A DNA stretch of 42,490 bases, from positions 1 through 42,490 of the forward strand of contig CATKXV010000014.1 of assembly GCA_949840955.1 (NCBI GenBank), in the 5' to 3' direction. The first letter of the stretch is position 1. Each line of letters opens with the position of its first letter. Position numbers and translations under genes: made by a program. The notes under the pieces are model-generated. The model had not been told where the DNA came from, did not search any database, and saw nothing but the letters and a program-made list of their open reading frames with translations. This DNA is from an uncultured Anaeroplasmataceae bacterium (GTDB lineage Bacteria; Bacillota_I; Bacilli_A; Acholeplasmatales; Anaeroplasmataceae). Below, piece after piece: positions 33,595 to 41,726 of this stretch.

Positions 33595-33605
33595 ATCCTT
33601 TGATA

Positions 33606-33815
33606 CTATTTTATTTTTTGTTCTAATTTGCATTGCTTTCGATAAGCCTTAATGATTTTTTCTTTACGGAAGGCTGTACATTGCTTCGCACTTGCACAGT
33701 CACCACATGGGCTTTTTTTGTATACACAAATCAAATGCCAAATGACTAAAAGAATTGCTACACCGATAAAGCCAATCACAATACAATTAGTGACGTTTAC
33801 AGTTAGAACAGCCAC
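33606..33815 (-). CDS. FeoB-associated Cys-rich membrane protein (second copy)
   Basis: Small protein (69 aa) with one membrane helix (about residues 12-32) and a cytoplasmic tail containing CGDCASAKQC, a cysteine cluster suited to metal binding. The start is GTG at 33815, with GGAAG 6-7 nt upstream; it lies inside the end of the preceding 51-aa gene in another frame (29-nt overlap). It is the last gene of the iron operon. Proteins of this type occur beside feoB in many Bacillota. Confidence 0.75.
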   Translation of the reverse strand: MAVLTVNVTNCIVIGFIGVAILLVIWHLICVYKKSPCGDCASAKQCTAFRKEKIIKAYRKQCKLEQKIK

Positions 33816-33942
33816 AGCTTACTTCCTTTCCTTTTTTTCTTAAACGGCGATTCATCACCTGAGGTAAAATAAATCGCAAGCCTATGATAGCTAAAACAAA
33901 TAAAACAACCAAAACTACTACTGCAATATCAACACCATTCAT
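33787..33942 (-). CDS. FeoB-associated Cys-rich membrane protein
   Basis: A 51-aa protein that is easily missed. It has an N-terminal membrane helix (residues 5-25) followed by a basic linker (MNRRLRKKGKE) and the cluster SCGCSNC near the C-terminus. This is the usual layout of FeoB-associated Cys-rich proteins, thought to help FeoB take or pass ferrous iron. ATG 33942 has an AGGAGG-like site just upstream, in the feoB end region. It lies 12 nt after feoB and overlaps the next gene. Confidence 0.8.
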   Translation of the reverse strand: MNGVDIAVVVLVVLFVLAIIGLRFILPQVMNRRLRKKGKEVSCGCSNCKRH

Positions 33943-33954
33943 ACCTTATACCTC

Positions 33955-36018
33955 CTAGCAGAATACACCCCATATTCCTATTGCTGAAGCTAAAACCCAC
34001 GCTAAGCCTGTTTCAAATAGGATTGCCTTCCACATAGCCTTTGTAGAGCCCAGTTCTCTACGCATTGCTCCTATTGCTCCAAAGCAAGGTGCAGAAAATA
34101 AAGTGAATATCATATATCCCATAGCACTAAAGCCATTAAAGAAGCCAAAGGAGCCATTGCCAGCAAAGACATCTCCTCCCTCTTCTACAGCAGTAATGAC
34201 CTCCATAGAGGATACAACCATTTCCTTAGCAACTAATCCTTGAACTGCTGAAACAGAAGCACCCCAAGAAAAATTCATACCAAGCATTGGTGCAAATATC
34301 CAGGATATCGTACGCCCAATATCAGCAAGTAAGCTATTTTCCACCTCCTCGGTATAGGTAAAGGTATAATCGAGATTTAGCATAACCCAAAGAATTACAG
34401 AGGAAAGAAAGATGATTGTTCCTGCTCTTTTAATAAAAGCCCAGGTTTTTTCCCAAACATCCTTTACAACATAACTTACGCTTGGTGCATGATATTCGGG
34501 TAGCTCTGTAATATAGCTTGTCGTTTTATTTTTCACAAAGAATTTATTTAATAAAAATCCTGCTAAAATGATTACAGCAATAGCTAGGATATACATAAGG
34601 AAAATAATGACCCAGGTATTCCCCTCTCCCATTATCGGAGCAAATATTCCACCAATAAAGCAAATGATAATCGGGAGCTTTGCACTACATGGCATAAAAG
34701 GCGTTAGCGTTACTGTCATTTGATGCTCATTCTTATCCTCTAAGGTTCTTGTTCCCATAATGGCTGGAACACTACAGCCTGTACCCACAATAAAAGGAAT
34801 TAAGGATTTCCCACTCATACCCAACTTTTTAAAGGCTCGGTCAAATAAAAAGGTAACACGAGACATATAGCCACAGGTCTCAAGTAGGCTTATCAATAGG
34901 AATAAGATTGCAATCTGAGGGACAAAATTTAACACAGCTCCTACTCCTGCTACGGCTCCATCCGCTACTAGCGAAGCTGCCCAATCAGAACCTCCTGCAT
35001 TTGTGATACATTCAGCCAGCCATGGTCCTAATCCTTTAAACTCATTTATCTCAACTGTAAATGCATAAAATGGAATAGAAAACTCAATTTCATTTCCACC
35101 ATTAAAGAGAAGATCCACTAAGCCAACAGTTGCACCCCCGATAAAGCCTACACTTAGCATATAGACTAAAATCATAACAACAAGGAAGATGGGTATAGCT
35201 GCCCATTTATTTAATAATACCTTATCTACCTTTGATGTAAAGGAGGTCACTTCCTTTTTTTCAACGGATACATCCCTAATATGCTCAATATAATCATATC
35301 GTAAGGAGGCGATGAGCTGTTCTGTGTCTGTTTGATATTTTTCCTCTAATTTTTTAATATCAGCTTCAAATTCCTCAAAATAATATTTGGAATAATATCG
35401 TTTATCTCTTTCGACAATCTTTACCGCTGCAAATCGTTTTTCTGAAACATCCTTATCTAGCTTGCTCATAATCTGAACAAGAGCTGCTTCAACATCATTT
35501 GGATATATTGGTTTTTCTGTATTGGTATGGATGAGACGATCCGATTCATCAATCGTTTGGATTAATTCCTTAATTCCCGTTTTCTTTAATGCTGAAATGG
35601 ATACAACCGTAGTTCCTAGCTTTTCACTTAAAGCCTTAGAATCTATCTTATATCCCTTTTTTGCAAGAATATCCTCCATATTTAGTACAACCAAAACCTT
35701 TTTATTTAATTCTAATAATTGAGTTGTCAAATATAAAGCTCGTTCAATCGATGTAGAATCGATGATATTAATGATTAGATCAGGATTTTCTTCTACAACA
35801 TACCTTCTACTTACTTCTTCCTCTGAGGTATAGGGGCTCAAGGAATAAATACCAGGCAAATCTGTAATTTCAATATCTGTACCCTTAATTATACCATCCT
35901 TACGTTCAACTGTAACTCCTGGCCAATTCCCAACCTTCTGATTCATTCCAGTCAACACATTAAATAAAAGAGTTTTTCCTGAATTTTGGTTTCCTACCAA
36001 ACAACAGCGCTTTACCAT
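33955..36018 (-). CDS. feoB: Ferrous iron transport protein B
   Basis: Ferrous iron permease with an N-terminal GTPase. G1 is GNQNSGKT (residues 9-16), G3 DLPG, G4 NMED, then the helical spacer and a membrane domain with two Gate segments (the LLETCGYMSRV / GTGCSVPAIMGTRT core and the C-terminal Gate). The length of 687 aa is normal. The start at ATG 36018 follows GGGAGGAAGG; an upstream frame would overlap feoA. It is directly behind feoA (one-base gap) in the operon feoA-feoB-two small Cys proteins, and its transcription is presumably iron-repressed. Confidence 0.97.
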   Translation of the reverse strand: MVKRCCLVGNQNSGKTLLFNVLTGMNQKVGNWPGVTVERKDGIIKGTDIEITDLPGIYSLSPYTSEEEVSRRYVVEENPDLIINIIDSTSIERALYLTTQLLELNKKVLVVLNMEDILAKKGYKIDSKALSEKLGTTVVSISALKKTGIKELIQTIDESDRLIHTNTEKPIYPNDVEAALVQIMSKLDKDVSEKRFAAVKIVERDKRYYSKYYFEEFEADIKKLEEKYQTDTEQLIASLRYDYIEHIRDVSVEKKEVTSFTSKVDKVLLNKWAAIPIFLVVMILVYMLSVGFIGGATVGLVDLLFNGGNEIEFSIPFYAFTVEINEFKGLGPWLAECITNAGGSDWAASLVADGAVAGVGAVLNFVPQIAILFLLISLLETCGYMSRVTFLFDRAFKKLGMSGKSLIPFIVGTGCSVPAIMGTRTLEDKNEHQMTVTLTPFMPCSAKLPIIICFIGGIFAPIMGEGNTWVIIFLMYILAIAVIILAGFLLNKFFVKNKTTSYITELPEYHAPSVSYVVKDVWEKTWAFIKRAGTIIFLSSVILWVMLNLDYTFTYTEEVENSLLADIGRTISWIFAPMLGMNFSWGASVSAVQGLVAKEMVVSSMEVITAVEEGGDVFAGNGSFGFFNGFSAMGYMIFTLFSAPCFGAIGAMRRELGSTKAMWKAILFETGLAWVLASAIGIWGVFC

Positions 36019-36019
36019 T

Positions 36020-36319
36020 CTACCTTCCTCCCTTCTTTTCCTTTGATGGAAGAGCATAGTCTTTTGTAACAACAACAATCATGTTTTCCATATCTTCTTT
36101 TCTCATACATAATTGATACCCTCTTAAGCCTATGCTAATCGGATCTCCTAATGGACTAATCATTTGTATATCAATGACTACCCCCTTAGTCAATCCCATA
36201 TCTAACAATCTTCGACGGAGAGCCTTGTTCTCATTAGAAAAGGATTCCAGCCTTCCTGCTTGACCAACCTTAAGCTCACTTAGCTTACAGGTATCACCTA
36301 TTTTATAAATTTTCATCAT
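36020..36319 (-). CDS. feoA: Ferrous iron transport protein A
   Basis: SH3-like FeoA protein of 99 aa that assists FeoB on the cytoplasmic side. Motifs: LRRRLLDMGLTKGVVIDIQM, and SPLGDPISIGLRGYQLCMRKED, both typical for FeoA. It is preceded by a GAGGT ribosome site and by a promoter flanked by two inverted repeats. The neighbouring start codons (ATG ATG) leave a three-base ambiguity. Confidence 0.95.
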   Translation of the reverse strand: MMKIYKIGDTCKLSELKVGQAGRLESFSNENKALRRRLLDMGLTKGVVIDIQMISPLGDPISIGLRGYQLCMRKEDMENMIVVVTKDYALPSKEKKGGR

Positions 36320-36339
36320 AAACTAATACCTCTTTCTAA

Positions 36340-36395
36340 GTTAGTGATAACTAACTATTTTTATTATACTACAAATAGAGTTAGTGTCAACTAAT
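36340..36395 (-). promoter_or_regulatory. feo promoter flanked by two DtxR-like operators
   Basis: On the minus strand TTGACA (36385-36390) and TATAAT (36363-36368) are 16 nt apart, a consensus promoter. Two near-identical inverted repeats, ATTAGT-TGAC-ACTAAC (36380-36395) over the -35 and GTTAGT-TATC-ACTAAC (36340-36355) just past the transcription start, bracket it. This layout fits a metal-dependent repressor of the DtxR/MntR type; the regulator is not in the window. Confidence 0.8.
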
Positions 36396-36404
36396 TTTTT
36401 TAAA

Positions 36405-36431
36405 AAAAATAAACTATTCAATAAAGAATAG
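36405..36431 (-). terminator. Terminator after the LMW phosphatase
   Basis: CTATTC/GAATAG stem with a 6-nt loop, extended by flanking A/T pairs, and followed by a long T run on the minus strand. Confidence 0.75.
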
Positions 36432-36433
36432 CT

Positions 36434-36892
36434 TTAAAGGGATTGTTTTATGACTAAAAATTTAAAAAATGCAGCAATACCCAGTATGATATCCTCATAT
36501 GTGGCTTGAAAATCTCCTGTATACCAAGGATCTCGAATGTCACGATAAACGGATGCAAATTCTAAAAGAGAATAAATTTTTTTATCATCACCAAAATATC
36601 GTTTCATATTTTGTATATTATATTGATCCATACCGATGATATAATCAAATTGAGTATAATCGGATTTCTTTATTTGGCGAGCTCGTTTATTTGAACAATC
36701 AATTCCAAGCTCCTTTAGGATTTTTTTCGTACCATAATGAACAGGATTCCCAATTTCTTCTGTACTTGTTGCTGCGGATTCTATATAAAATTTTGAAGCT
36801 ACATTATTTCTTTCAACATAATCCTTAAACAAAAATTCAGCCATAGGACTTCTACATATATTTCCATGACATACAAATAAAACTCGAATCAT
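36434..36892 (-). CDS. Low-molecular-weight protein-tyrosine phosphatase
   Basis: Cytoplasmic phosphatase of the LMW-PTP (arsenate reductase-like) fold, 152 aa. The P-loop CHGNICRS (C8-S15) contains the catalytic Cys and Arg. The general acid Asp is in IRDPWYTGDF. IIGMDQYNIQNM is the usual mid-protein strand. Such enzymes often act on tyrosine kinases of capsule synthesis; a Wzz-like gene is 9 kb away, but no kinase is seen here. It appears to be a single-gene unit ending at a strong terminator. Confidence 0.95.
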   Translation of the reverse strand: MIRVLFVCHGNICRSPMAEFLFKDYVERNNVASKFYIESAATSTEEIGNPVHYGTKKILKELGIDCSNKRARQIKKSDYTQFDYIIGMDQYNIQNMKRYFGDDKKIYSLLEFASVYRDIRDPWYTGDFQATYEDIILGIAAFFKFLVIKQSL

Positions 36893-36910
36893 ACAAGGCT
36901 CCTTTCCTAA

Positions 36911-36937
36911 AAAGAAAAGGGTATTTTAGAATACCCT
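36911..36937 (-). terminator. Terminator after the small membrane protein
   Basis: AGGGTAT pairs with ATACCCT, followed by TTTTCTTTTT on the minus strand. Confidence 0.8.
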
Positions 36938-36948
36938 AGACTGACCAA

Positions 36949-37179
36949 TTAGTCACATAAAATAAGGTGCTTAAATAATAGACACCAAAGCATATCTAAC
37001 CATCCAATGATGATTCCTGAAGGAATAGTAACTAAAATAGCTATTAAATATTTAAGTAAACTACCCTTTTTTAATGCATGACTCCAACGAACAAGTACCT
37101 CTACAACCCAGTTTACACCTGGGATTAATAATAATAGAATTTGTACAAGACGAGATTGTTTTTCAAACCATTTTTCCAT
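36949..37179 (-). CDS. Small membrane protein, paralogue A
   Basis: Hydrophobic 76-aa protein with two membrane helices (about residues 12-30 and 43-70), a short basic loop and a strong AGGAGG site. I do not recognise the family. It is clearly related to the gene just upstream at 37253-37486: LLLIPGVNWVVEVLV/ILCIPMLDIVWSIYK and ILVTIPSGIIIGWLDMLWCLL/ILTIFPGAFFIWIIDLVTVLL align over most of the chain. The two are likely duplicates. Confidence 0.65.
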   Translation of the reverse strand: MEKWFEKQSRLVQILLLLIPGVNWVVEVLVRWSHALKKGSLLKYLIAILVTIPSGIIIGWLDMLWCLLFKHLILCD

Positions 37180-37252
37180 TTCTTTATCCTCCTTTATTAT
37201 TTAATATAATTATATCACATCACTACGAAAAGTAAATGCTTTTAGACAAAAA

Positions 37253-37486
37253 TTAGTCTAACCACCAAACTTTGTTGTTTAGTAATACCGTTACTAAATC
37301 AATAATCCAAATGAAAAAAGCACCTGGAAAAATTGTTAAAATTCCTAAAACGATTCCTACAACATTACTTTTGTCAGCAGATTTACAAATTTTATAAATA
37401 CTCCAAACAATATCTAGCATTGGAATACATAAAATCACCTTTACAATTAGTGGTAAATCATCAAACGTTTTAATTAAATCCTTCAT
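37253..37486 (-). CDS. Small membrane protein, paralogue B
   Basis: 77-aa membrane protein with two helices (about 13-30 and 44-68), ending NNKVWWLD. It resembles paralogue A downstream in length, topology and the PG/IP plus WIID motifs. The ATG at 37486 is chosen because AGGAGG lies 8 nt upstream; ATG 37492 sits too close to it. The function is unknown; such small two-helix proteins are common in gut Bacillota. Separated from paralogue A by 73 nt. Confidence 0.65.
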   Translation of the reverse strand: MKDLIKTFDDLPLIVKVILCIPMLDIVWSIYKICKSADKSNVVGIVLGILTIFPGAFFIWIIDLVTVLLNNKVWWLD

Positions 37487-37544
37487 ATACATTGCCTCCT
37501 TATTTCTTCTTTATTATACTATGGGGAATTATGAATTGCAAGAA

Positions 37545-38027
37545 CTAAATCGTTTGTTTTCCGATAAGACAAACACATTCAGCCGCAAGAGCTTCTTCTC
37601 TTCCAACAAACCCCATTTTCTCCCATGTCGTTGCTTTAATGCTTACTTGATTGGCTTCCACTCCTAAAATATTAGAAACAGAAGCCTGTATTTCTAGCCT
37701 TTTTGGGGCGATTTTAATTTTTTCTGCATAGATGGTTACATCTATATTATATAAGCAATACCCTAGGCTAAGAACCCTATCATAGCATTCTTTTAGAATA
37801 ATTTTACTATCCATATTTCGTGTTGCTTCACTATGATCCGGATAGAAGGTTCCCAAATCACCTAAGGCTAAGCTGCCTAGTAAGCTCTCAGCGATGGCAT
37901 GTAGGACAACATCCGCATCAGAATGTCCTAATAGTCCTTTATCACTTGAAAACTCAACACCACCTAATATTAGCTTTCTCCCTTCTACCAGCTGATGTGT
38001 ATCCCACGCATGACCAATTCTATACAT
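37545..38027 (-). CDS. ispF: 2-C-methyl-D-erythritol 2,4-cyclodiphosphate synthase
   Basis: MEP-pathway enzyme making the cyclic diphosphate intermediate of isoprenoid synthesis; a zinc-dependent trimer. The zinc ligands are in the N-terminal GHAWDTH (Asp and His) and in LLGHSDADVVLHAI. The C-terminal signature is ATTWEKMGFVGREEALAAE. The length of 160 aa is normal. It overlaps ispD by 8 nt, and the two act at neighbouring steps of the pathway (ispE lies elsewhere). Confidence 0.97.
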   Translation of the reverse strand: MYRIGHAWDTHQLVEGRKLILGGVEFSSDKGLLGHSDADVVLHAIAESLLGSLALGDLGTFYPDHSEATRNMDSKIILKECYDRVLSLGYCLYNIDVTIYAEKIKIAPKRLEIQASVSNILGVEANQVSIKATTWEKMGFVGREEALAAECVCLIGKQTI

Positions 38028-38661
38028 ATTTTACAAGCTCCTTTGCTGTTATATAATCTAATTGAGTTGTTATTTTAAAATTATGATCATTTCCCTCTAT
38101 TAATTCAACCATAGAGCTTTTATACTGTAGGAATAAGGAGATATCATCCGTAGCAGCAACACCATCCTGCTTCGCCTGATGATGAATTTCTAAAAATTCC
38201 TTTGTCTTTCCGCCTTGAGGCGTTTGTGCTAAAGCAAGTGTATCTCTTGAAATGACCTGTAATGGAGATTTTAAATAGACAGAATCCTTACAAGGCTGAA
38301 CCACAAGACAAGCCTTCCCCTGCTTTAAAGCATGAATACAGCGATCCACGATATCCTTAGCTAAAAATGGTCTTGCTGCATCATGAATTAAAACATAATC
38401 CCTTGTTGCCTCCTTTAAGCCCTGATACACACTTTCCTGGCGAGTCGTTCCACCATAAACAATTTTAACCCTTCCCTCATACTGCTTCAAATGGCATCTA
38501 TCCTCTTTTCTTATGACACAAATCACTTCAAAATCATAGGACAAAAATAATTCTAATGCATATTCAAATACCATTTTTTTGCCTAAGGCTAAAAATACCT
38601 TATTTTTCTTACTATGCATTCGTGTAGCGTTACCTGCCATCATCAGTATTGCTGAAATCAT
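38020..38661 (-). CDS. ispD: 2-C-methyl-D-erythritol 4-phosphate cytidylyltransferase
   Basis: Transfers CMP from CTP to MEP, the third step of the MEP isoprenoid pathway. Motifs: MMAGNATRMHSKKNKVFLALGKK (nucleotide-binding loop; the usual PKQ reads NKV), GGTTRQESVYQGL, and LIHDAARPF. The 213-aa length is short-normal. The deviation in the first loop does not remove the Arg or second Lys needed for catalysis. It is co-translated with ispF. Confidence 0.95.
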   Translation of the reverse strand: MISAILMMAGNATRMHSKKNKVFLALGKKMVFEYALELFLSYDFEVICVIRKEDRCHLKQYEGRVKIVYGGTTRQESVYQGLKEATRDYVLIHDAARPFLAKDIVDRCIHALKQGKACLVVQPCKDSVYLKSPLQVISRDTLALAQTPQGGKTKEFLEIHHQAKQDGVAATDDISLFLQYKSSMVELIEGNDHNFKITTQLDYITAKELVKYV

Positions 38662-38683
38662 ATGTATCCCTCCTTAACGAAAG

Positions 38684-38704
38684 AACCTAGATAAAATCTA
38701 GGTT
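38684..38704 (-). terminator. Putative terminator after the PAS/GGDEF gene
   Basis: AACCTAG and CTAGGTT form a 7-bp stem right behind the TAA stop; the following T run (CTTTCGTT) is weak. Confidence 0.5.
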
Positions 38705-40254
38705 TAACGAATATCCTTGTAGTAGGCATAATTCGCCATATATTGCTCCTTACTACAAATACGGATAATATCCTTTGCTTTTTTAACAATATCCTTTGCA
38801 TCGGTTGCATCTGTGGAATAGCAAATTCCCATCATGGCTTCAATTTGAGTTTTGATTGTTCCATAATCAACCTTCATGTGCAAGATTTTTTCATTATGAG
38901 CTAAATCATTTTTCAATCGCTCGATTTTACGGTAATCTGTCAATACAGCGATAAATTCCAACCCTGAAATACGATAGATAAGCTTAGAATCCACATATCG
39001 ATTATTAAACCATTTAATATACTCTGATAGAATCATATCACCAAAGGAACGTCCATGCTCTTGGTTTTCCTTATCAATAGATGTCAATTTAATTAATACA
39101 ACCTGAAAGGTTTGATCCTGCTTATAAAGACGTTGAATTGTAGACAGCATTTCAGGCTCTCCTAAAACCTGATCTAGCTCTGTTTCAGTCTTGTCTAGCT
39201 TTTGGCCCTCAATTAAACGAATCATACCACATAATTCAACAATCTTTCCATTGGTAATTCTACTACCCTCTTCTTTAACATAGGTATAACGACTTCCAGT
39301 GTTATAGCGATAGGTCATTGTGTACCTTGGATGGATGTTATTTATCATCCCTCTTTTCTCTGTGACCATTGCCATATCCTCAGGGTGAATATTTTTCATA
39401 AATTCGTCTAATGGCATATCATTATAATTTAAATTTAGCTTTTTCATAAGAACATCATTGATCCAAATGGTTTGGTTCGTTAAATCCTCAAAGAAAATAC
39501 CTTCATTTGTTTTTTCTAAAATGGTAATGAAACGACTTTTTATCATATCCAGCTCATAGGAGGATTCTGCAAGATTTTTTTCCATCCCCACAAGCTCATC
39601 AGAGGATTTTTTATCTCCAATAAATATTCTACCATGAAATTTTCCTAAAACCATAATCGGTCTTTGAGTAAAATAATAGGCAACCGCATCCCCTTGATCA
39701 TCATGTATTTCTAAATTCAAGGTTGTTTCCTTTGTATCTGGACTTGAAAAATATATATCTAAATCCTCAGCAGATGTATTGGCACCATTTAGATTAAAAA
39801 TACGATATTTTTTTTCAATAGTCTTGAATAAATTTTTTTTATAAACTTCAGCCTCTGTAGCGTCTAAATCATTTAAAAACTTAGAGGATATTTCCTTTAT
39901 TCTATTCTTTTTATCAATTAAAACATAAAATTTTGATTTATCTAAGGTCAAAAACAAATCCTTATTGAATTGTTCTCGGGAGGAAGATATTTCACAAAAA
40001 ATAATGAAGGAAATACCAATAATAGCATCTATACCTAATAAACACCATTGAAGAATTGTTTTATCCTCCACTTCAGAATAAAATGCTAATATCAATGCAC
40101 ATAGGAGCACAATTAAAAAAACAAAGATCAATCTACCCTTTAATAATTTTTTGCGAATTAAGCTTTGCTTAATCAGTAACAGCAATAATACAATACCCAA
40201 TATCATTGGTACTAGGGGCTGTATATATTGCATTATATCTATAGCCATAACCAT
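38704..40254 (-). CDS. Membrane PAS/degenerate-GGDEF protein linked to cdaA
   Basis: Predicted signalling protein of 516 aa. Three N-terminal helices (about residues 11-28, 42-59 and 72-88) are followed by two PAS-like domains (about 102-212 and 240-347) and a C-terminal domain with GGDEF-like fold. The GGDEF signature reads SGLEF, so diguanylate cyclase activity is not expected; it may bind GTP or act as a regulator, as the degenerate GGDEF of GdpP does, but there is no DHH or EAL domain. ATG 40254 has AGGTG upstream; GTG 40263 abuts the previous stop. It sits in the cdaA operon, where it could sense a signal and set c-di-AMP output. Confidence 0.75.
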   Translation of the reverse strand: MVMAIDIMQYIQPLVPMILGIVLLLLLIKQSLIRKKLLKGRLIFVFLIVLLCALILAFYSEVEDKTILQWCLLGIDAIIGISFIIFCEISSSREQFNKDLFLTLDKSKFYVLIDKKNRIKEISSKFLNDLDATEAEVYKKNLFKTIEKKYRIFNLNGANTSAEDLDIYFSSPDTKETTLNLEIHDDQGDAVAYYFTQRPIMVLGKFHGRIFIGDKKSSDELVGMEKNLAESSYELDMIKSRFITILEKTNEGIFFEDLTNQTIWINDVLMKKLNLNYNDMPLDEFMKNIHPEDMAMVTEKRGMINNIHPRYTMTYRYNTGSRYTYVKEEGSRITNGKIVELCGMIRLIEGQKLDKTETELDQVLGEPEMLSTIQRLYKQDQTFQVVLIKLTSIDKENQEHGRSFGDMILSEYIKWFNNRYVDSKLIYRISGLEFIAVLTDYRKIERLKNDLAHNEKILHMKVDYGTIKTQIEAMMGICYSTDATDAKDIVKKAKDIIRICSKEQYMANYAYYKDIR

Positions 40255-40263
40255 AAGAAACAC

Positions 40264-40446
40264 CTACTTAAAAATAGCTTCACGATAAAAATATAAAATT
40301 AAAATGGCTGTTATAACGATGGAAATTCCTATTATAATTGCAGGCTTAGCCAAGGAGGAAAGGGTATTTTTTCCCACGCCAGATAATCTTAAAATACAGC
40401 TAAAGGGAGAAAGGATTGCTTCTATAATAATTTCTAAAATTTTCAT
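40264..40446 (-). CDS. 60-aa single-pass membrane protein in the cdaA operon
   Basis: I do not recognise this family. A helix-prone N-terminus (MKILEIIIEAILSPFSCI), a small polar patch with GVGKN, and a membrane helix (about residues 35-53) form the chain. It lies 10 nt downstream of cdaA and directly upstream of the PAS/GGDEF gene, so it is likely translated with both. In other Bacillota this position is held by CdaR; this protein is far too small to be a CdaR. Confidence 0.6.
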   Translation of the reverse strand: MKILEIIIEAILSPFSCILRLSGVGKNTLSSLAKPAIIIGISIVITAILILYFYREAIFK

Positions 40447-40456
40447 ACTCTTTTAC

Positions 40457-41224
40457 CTACCTTCCTAAAAACAAATTAATATACTCTAATAATGCTGTTT
40501 TATTATCAATTGCTACCATACATCCAGCAGTGGCTACATGCACAGCTCCTGTTTCCTCTGATACAATGATAGTCAAAGAGTCAGTTATTTCAGAAATACC
40601 TACTCCTGCACGGTGACGGGATCCTACGGTCTTATCTAAGGTTTCATCCTGAGTTAATACGTAATAAGCTCCAGCACAAACAATTTTATTTCCACGAATA
40701 ATAACGCCTCCATCATGTAAAGGAGAATCCTTGATAAATATTTGCTCTAATAATTCTTTGGAAATATCAGAATTTAATTGTATAGCACGCTCTGCATACT
40801 GATCCAAGGAATTATGCTGTTCAATGGTTATTAAAGCTCCAACCTTTGTTGATGACATATGAAATACAGCCTCTGTGATGGCTTCCTTTGTCGATTCAGT
40901 TGAAGAAACGAACATATCCGCTCTTTGATCAACTTTTCGATTGGTGTCCATAAGCTTACGGATTTCTGGTGTTGCAATCACAACACAAATAATAATATAG
41001 GATCCAAAAAAGGTTGGATAAATATATTTAGATATTTCTAAATTGACTTCTGTTACAAACCAACTCACAATACCCAAAATTATACCAATAATCGTCAATA
41101 AAAATATTTTTTTAATGCGAATCGCTAAATATACCAACAAGGAGACAATAATCAGAACAAAATATGCATCAACACATATTCTAGCCACTGTATTCTCTTG
41201 AAAAAATTGAATCACATTTTCCAT
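40457..41224 (-). CDS. cdaA: Diadenylate cyclase
   Basis: Membrane enzyme that makes the second messenger c-di-AMP from two ATP, controlling potassium and turgor in Bacillota. Three N-terminal helices (about residues 14-34, 40-57 and 73-84) precede the DAC domain. The catalytic DGA motif reads DGG (171-173) with the Asp kept; the RHR motif is intact in GSRHRAGVGIS (203-205). The chain is 255 aa. The ATG at 41224 has AGGTGG upstream; GTG codons at 41236/41233 are less likely. glmM and cdaR, its usual partners, do not follow. Confidence 0.95.
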   Translation of the reverse strand: MENVIQFFQENTVARICVDAYFVLIIVSLLVYLAIRIKKIFLLTIIGIILGIVSWFVTEVNLEISKYIYPTFFGSYIIICVVIATPEIRKLMDTNRKVDQRADMFVSSTESTKEAITEAVFHMSSTKVGALITIEQHNSLDQYAERAIQLNSDISKELLEQIFIKDSPLHDGGVIIRGNKIVCAGAYYVLTQDETLDKTVGSRHRAGVGISEITDSLTIIVSEETGAVHVATAGCMVAIDNKTALLEYINLFLGR

Positions 41225-41317
41225 AAAAATCACCACCTATCATTATACTATACTTTTAAAACAATGAAAAGAAACAAATTCACTAAATTTGGATAAATCT
41301 TTAAAAAATAGATATAA

Positions 41318-41345
41318 AAAGAAAAACGACCTAGTTTTCTAGGTC
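41318..41345 (-). terminator. Terminator of the 5S-tRNA array
   Basis: GACCTAG and CTAGGTC form a 7-bp stem around TTTT, followed by GTTTTTCTTTTT on the minus strand, after the last tRNA. Confidence 0.9.
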
Positions 41346-41376
41346 AAAATATAAGAAAAGTTTAAAAAGTTTGAAA

Positions 41377-41452
<76 letters not shown>

Positions 41453-41459
41453 ATAGAAA

Positions 41460-41535
41460 TGGCGGTTCGGACGGGACTTGAACCCGCGATCTCCAGTGTG
41501 ACAGACTAGCATGTTAACCACTACACCACCGAACC
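41460..41535 (-). tRNA. tRNA-Asp (GTC)
   Basis: Anticodon GTC in loop CTGTCAC, acceptor GGTTCGG and encoded CCA. Confidence 0.95.
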
Positions 41536-41537
41536 AA

Positions 41538-41614
<77 letters not shown>

Positions 41615-41623
41615 ATATAAGTA

Positions 41624-41714
41624 TGGCGGAGAAAGAGGGATTCGAACCCCCGCGGGACTTTCATCCCCTACCGGTTTTCAAGACCGGACCCTTCAACCAC
41701 TTGGGTATTTCTCC
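41624..41714 (-). tRNA. tRNA-Ser (TGA)
   Basis: 91-nt tRNA with long variable arm, anticodon TGA and encoded CCA. Confidence 0.95.
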
Positions 41715-41726
41715 ATAATATAAAAC

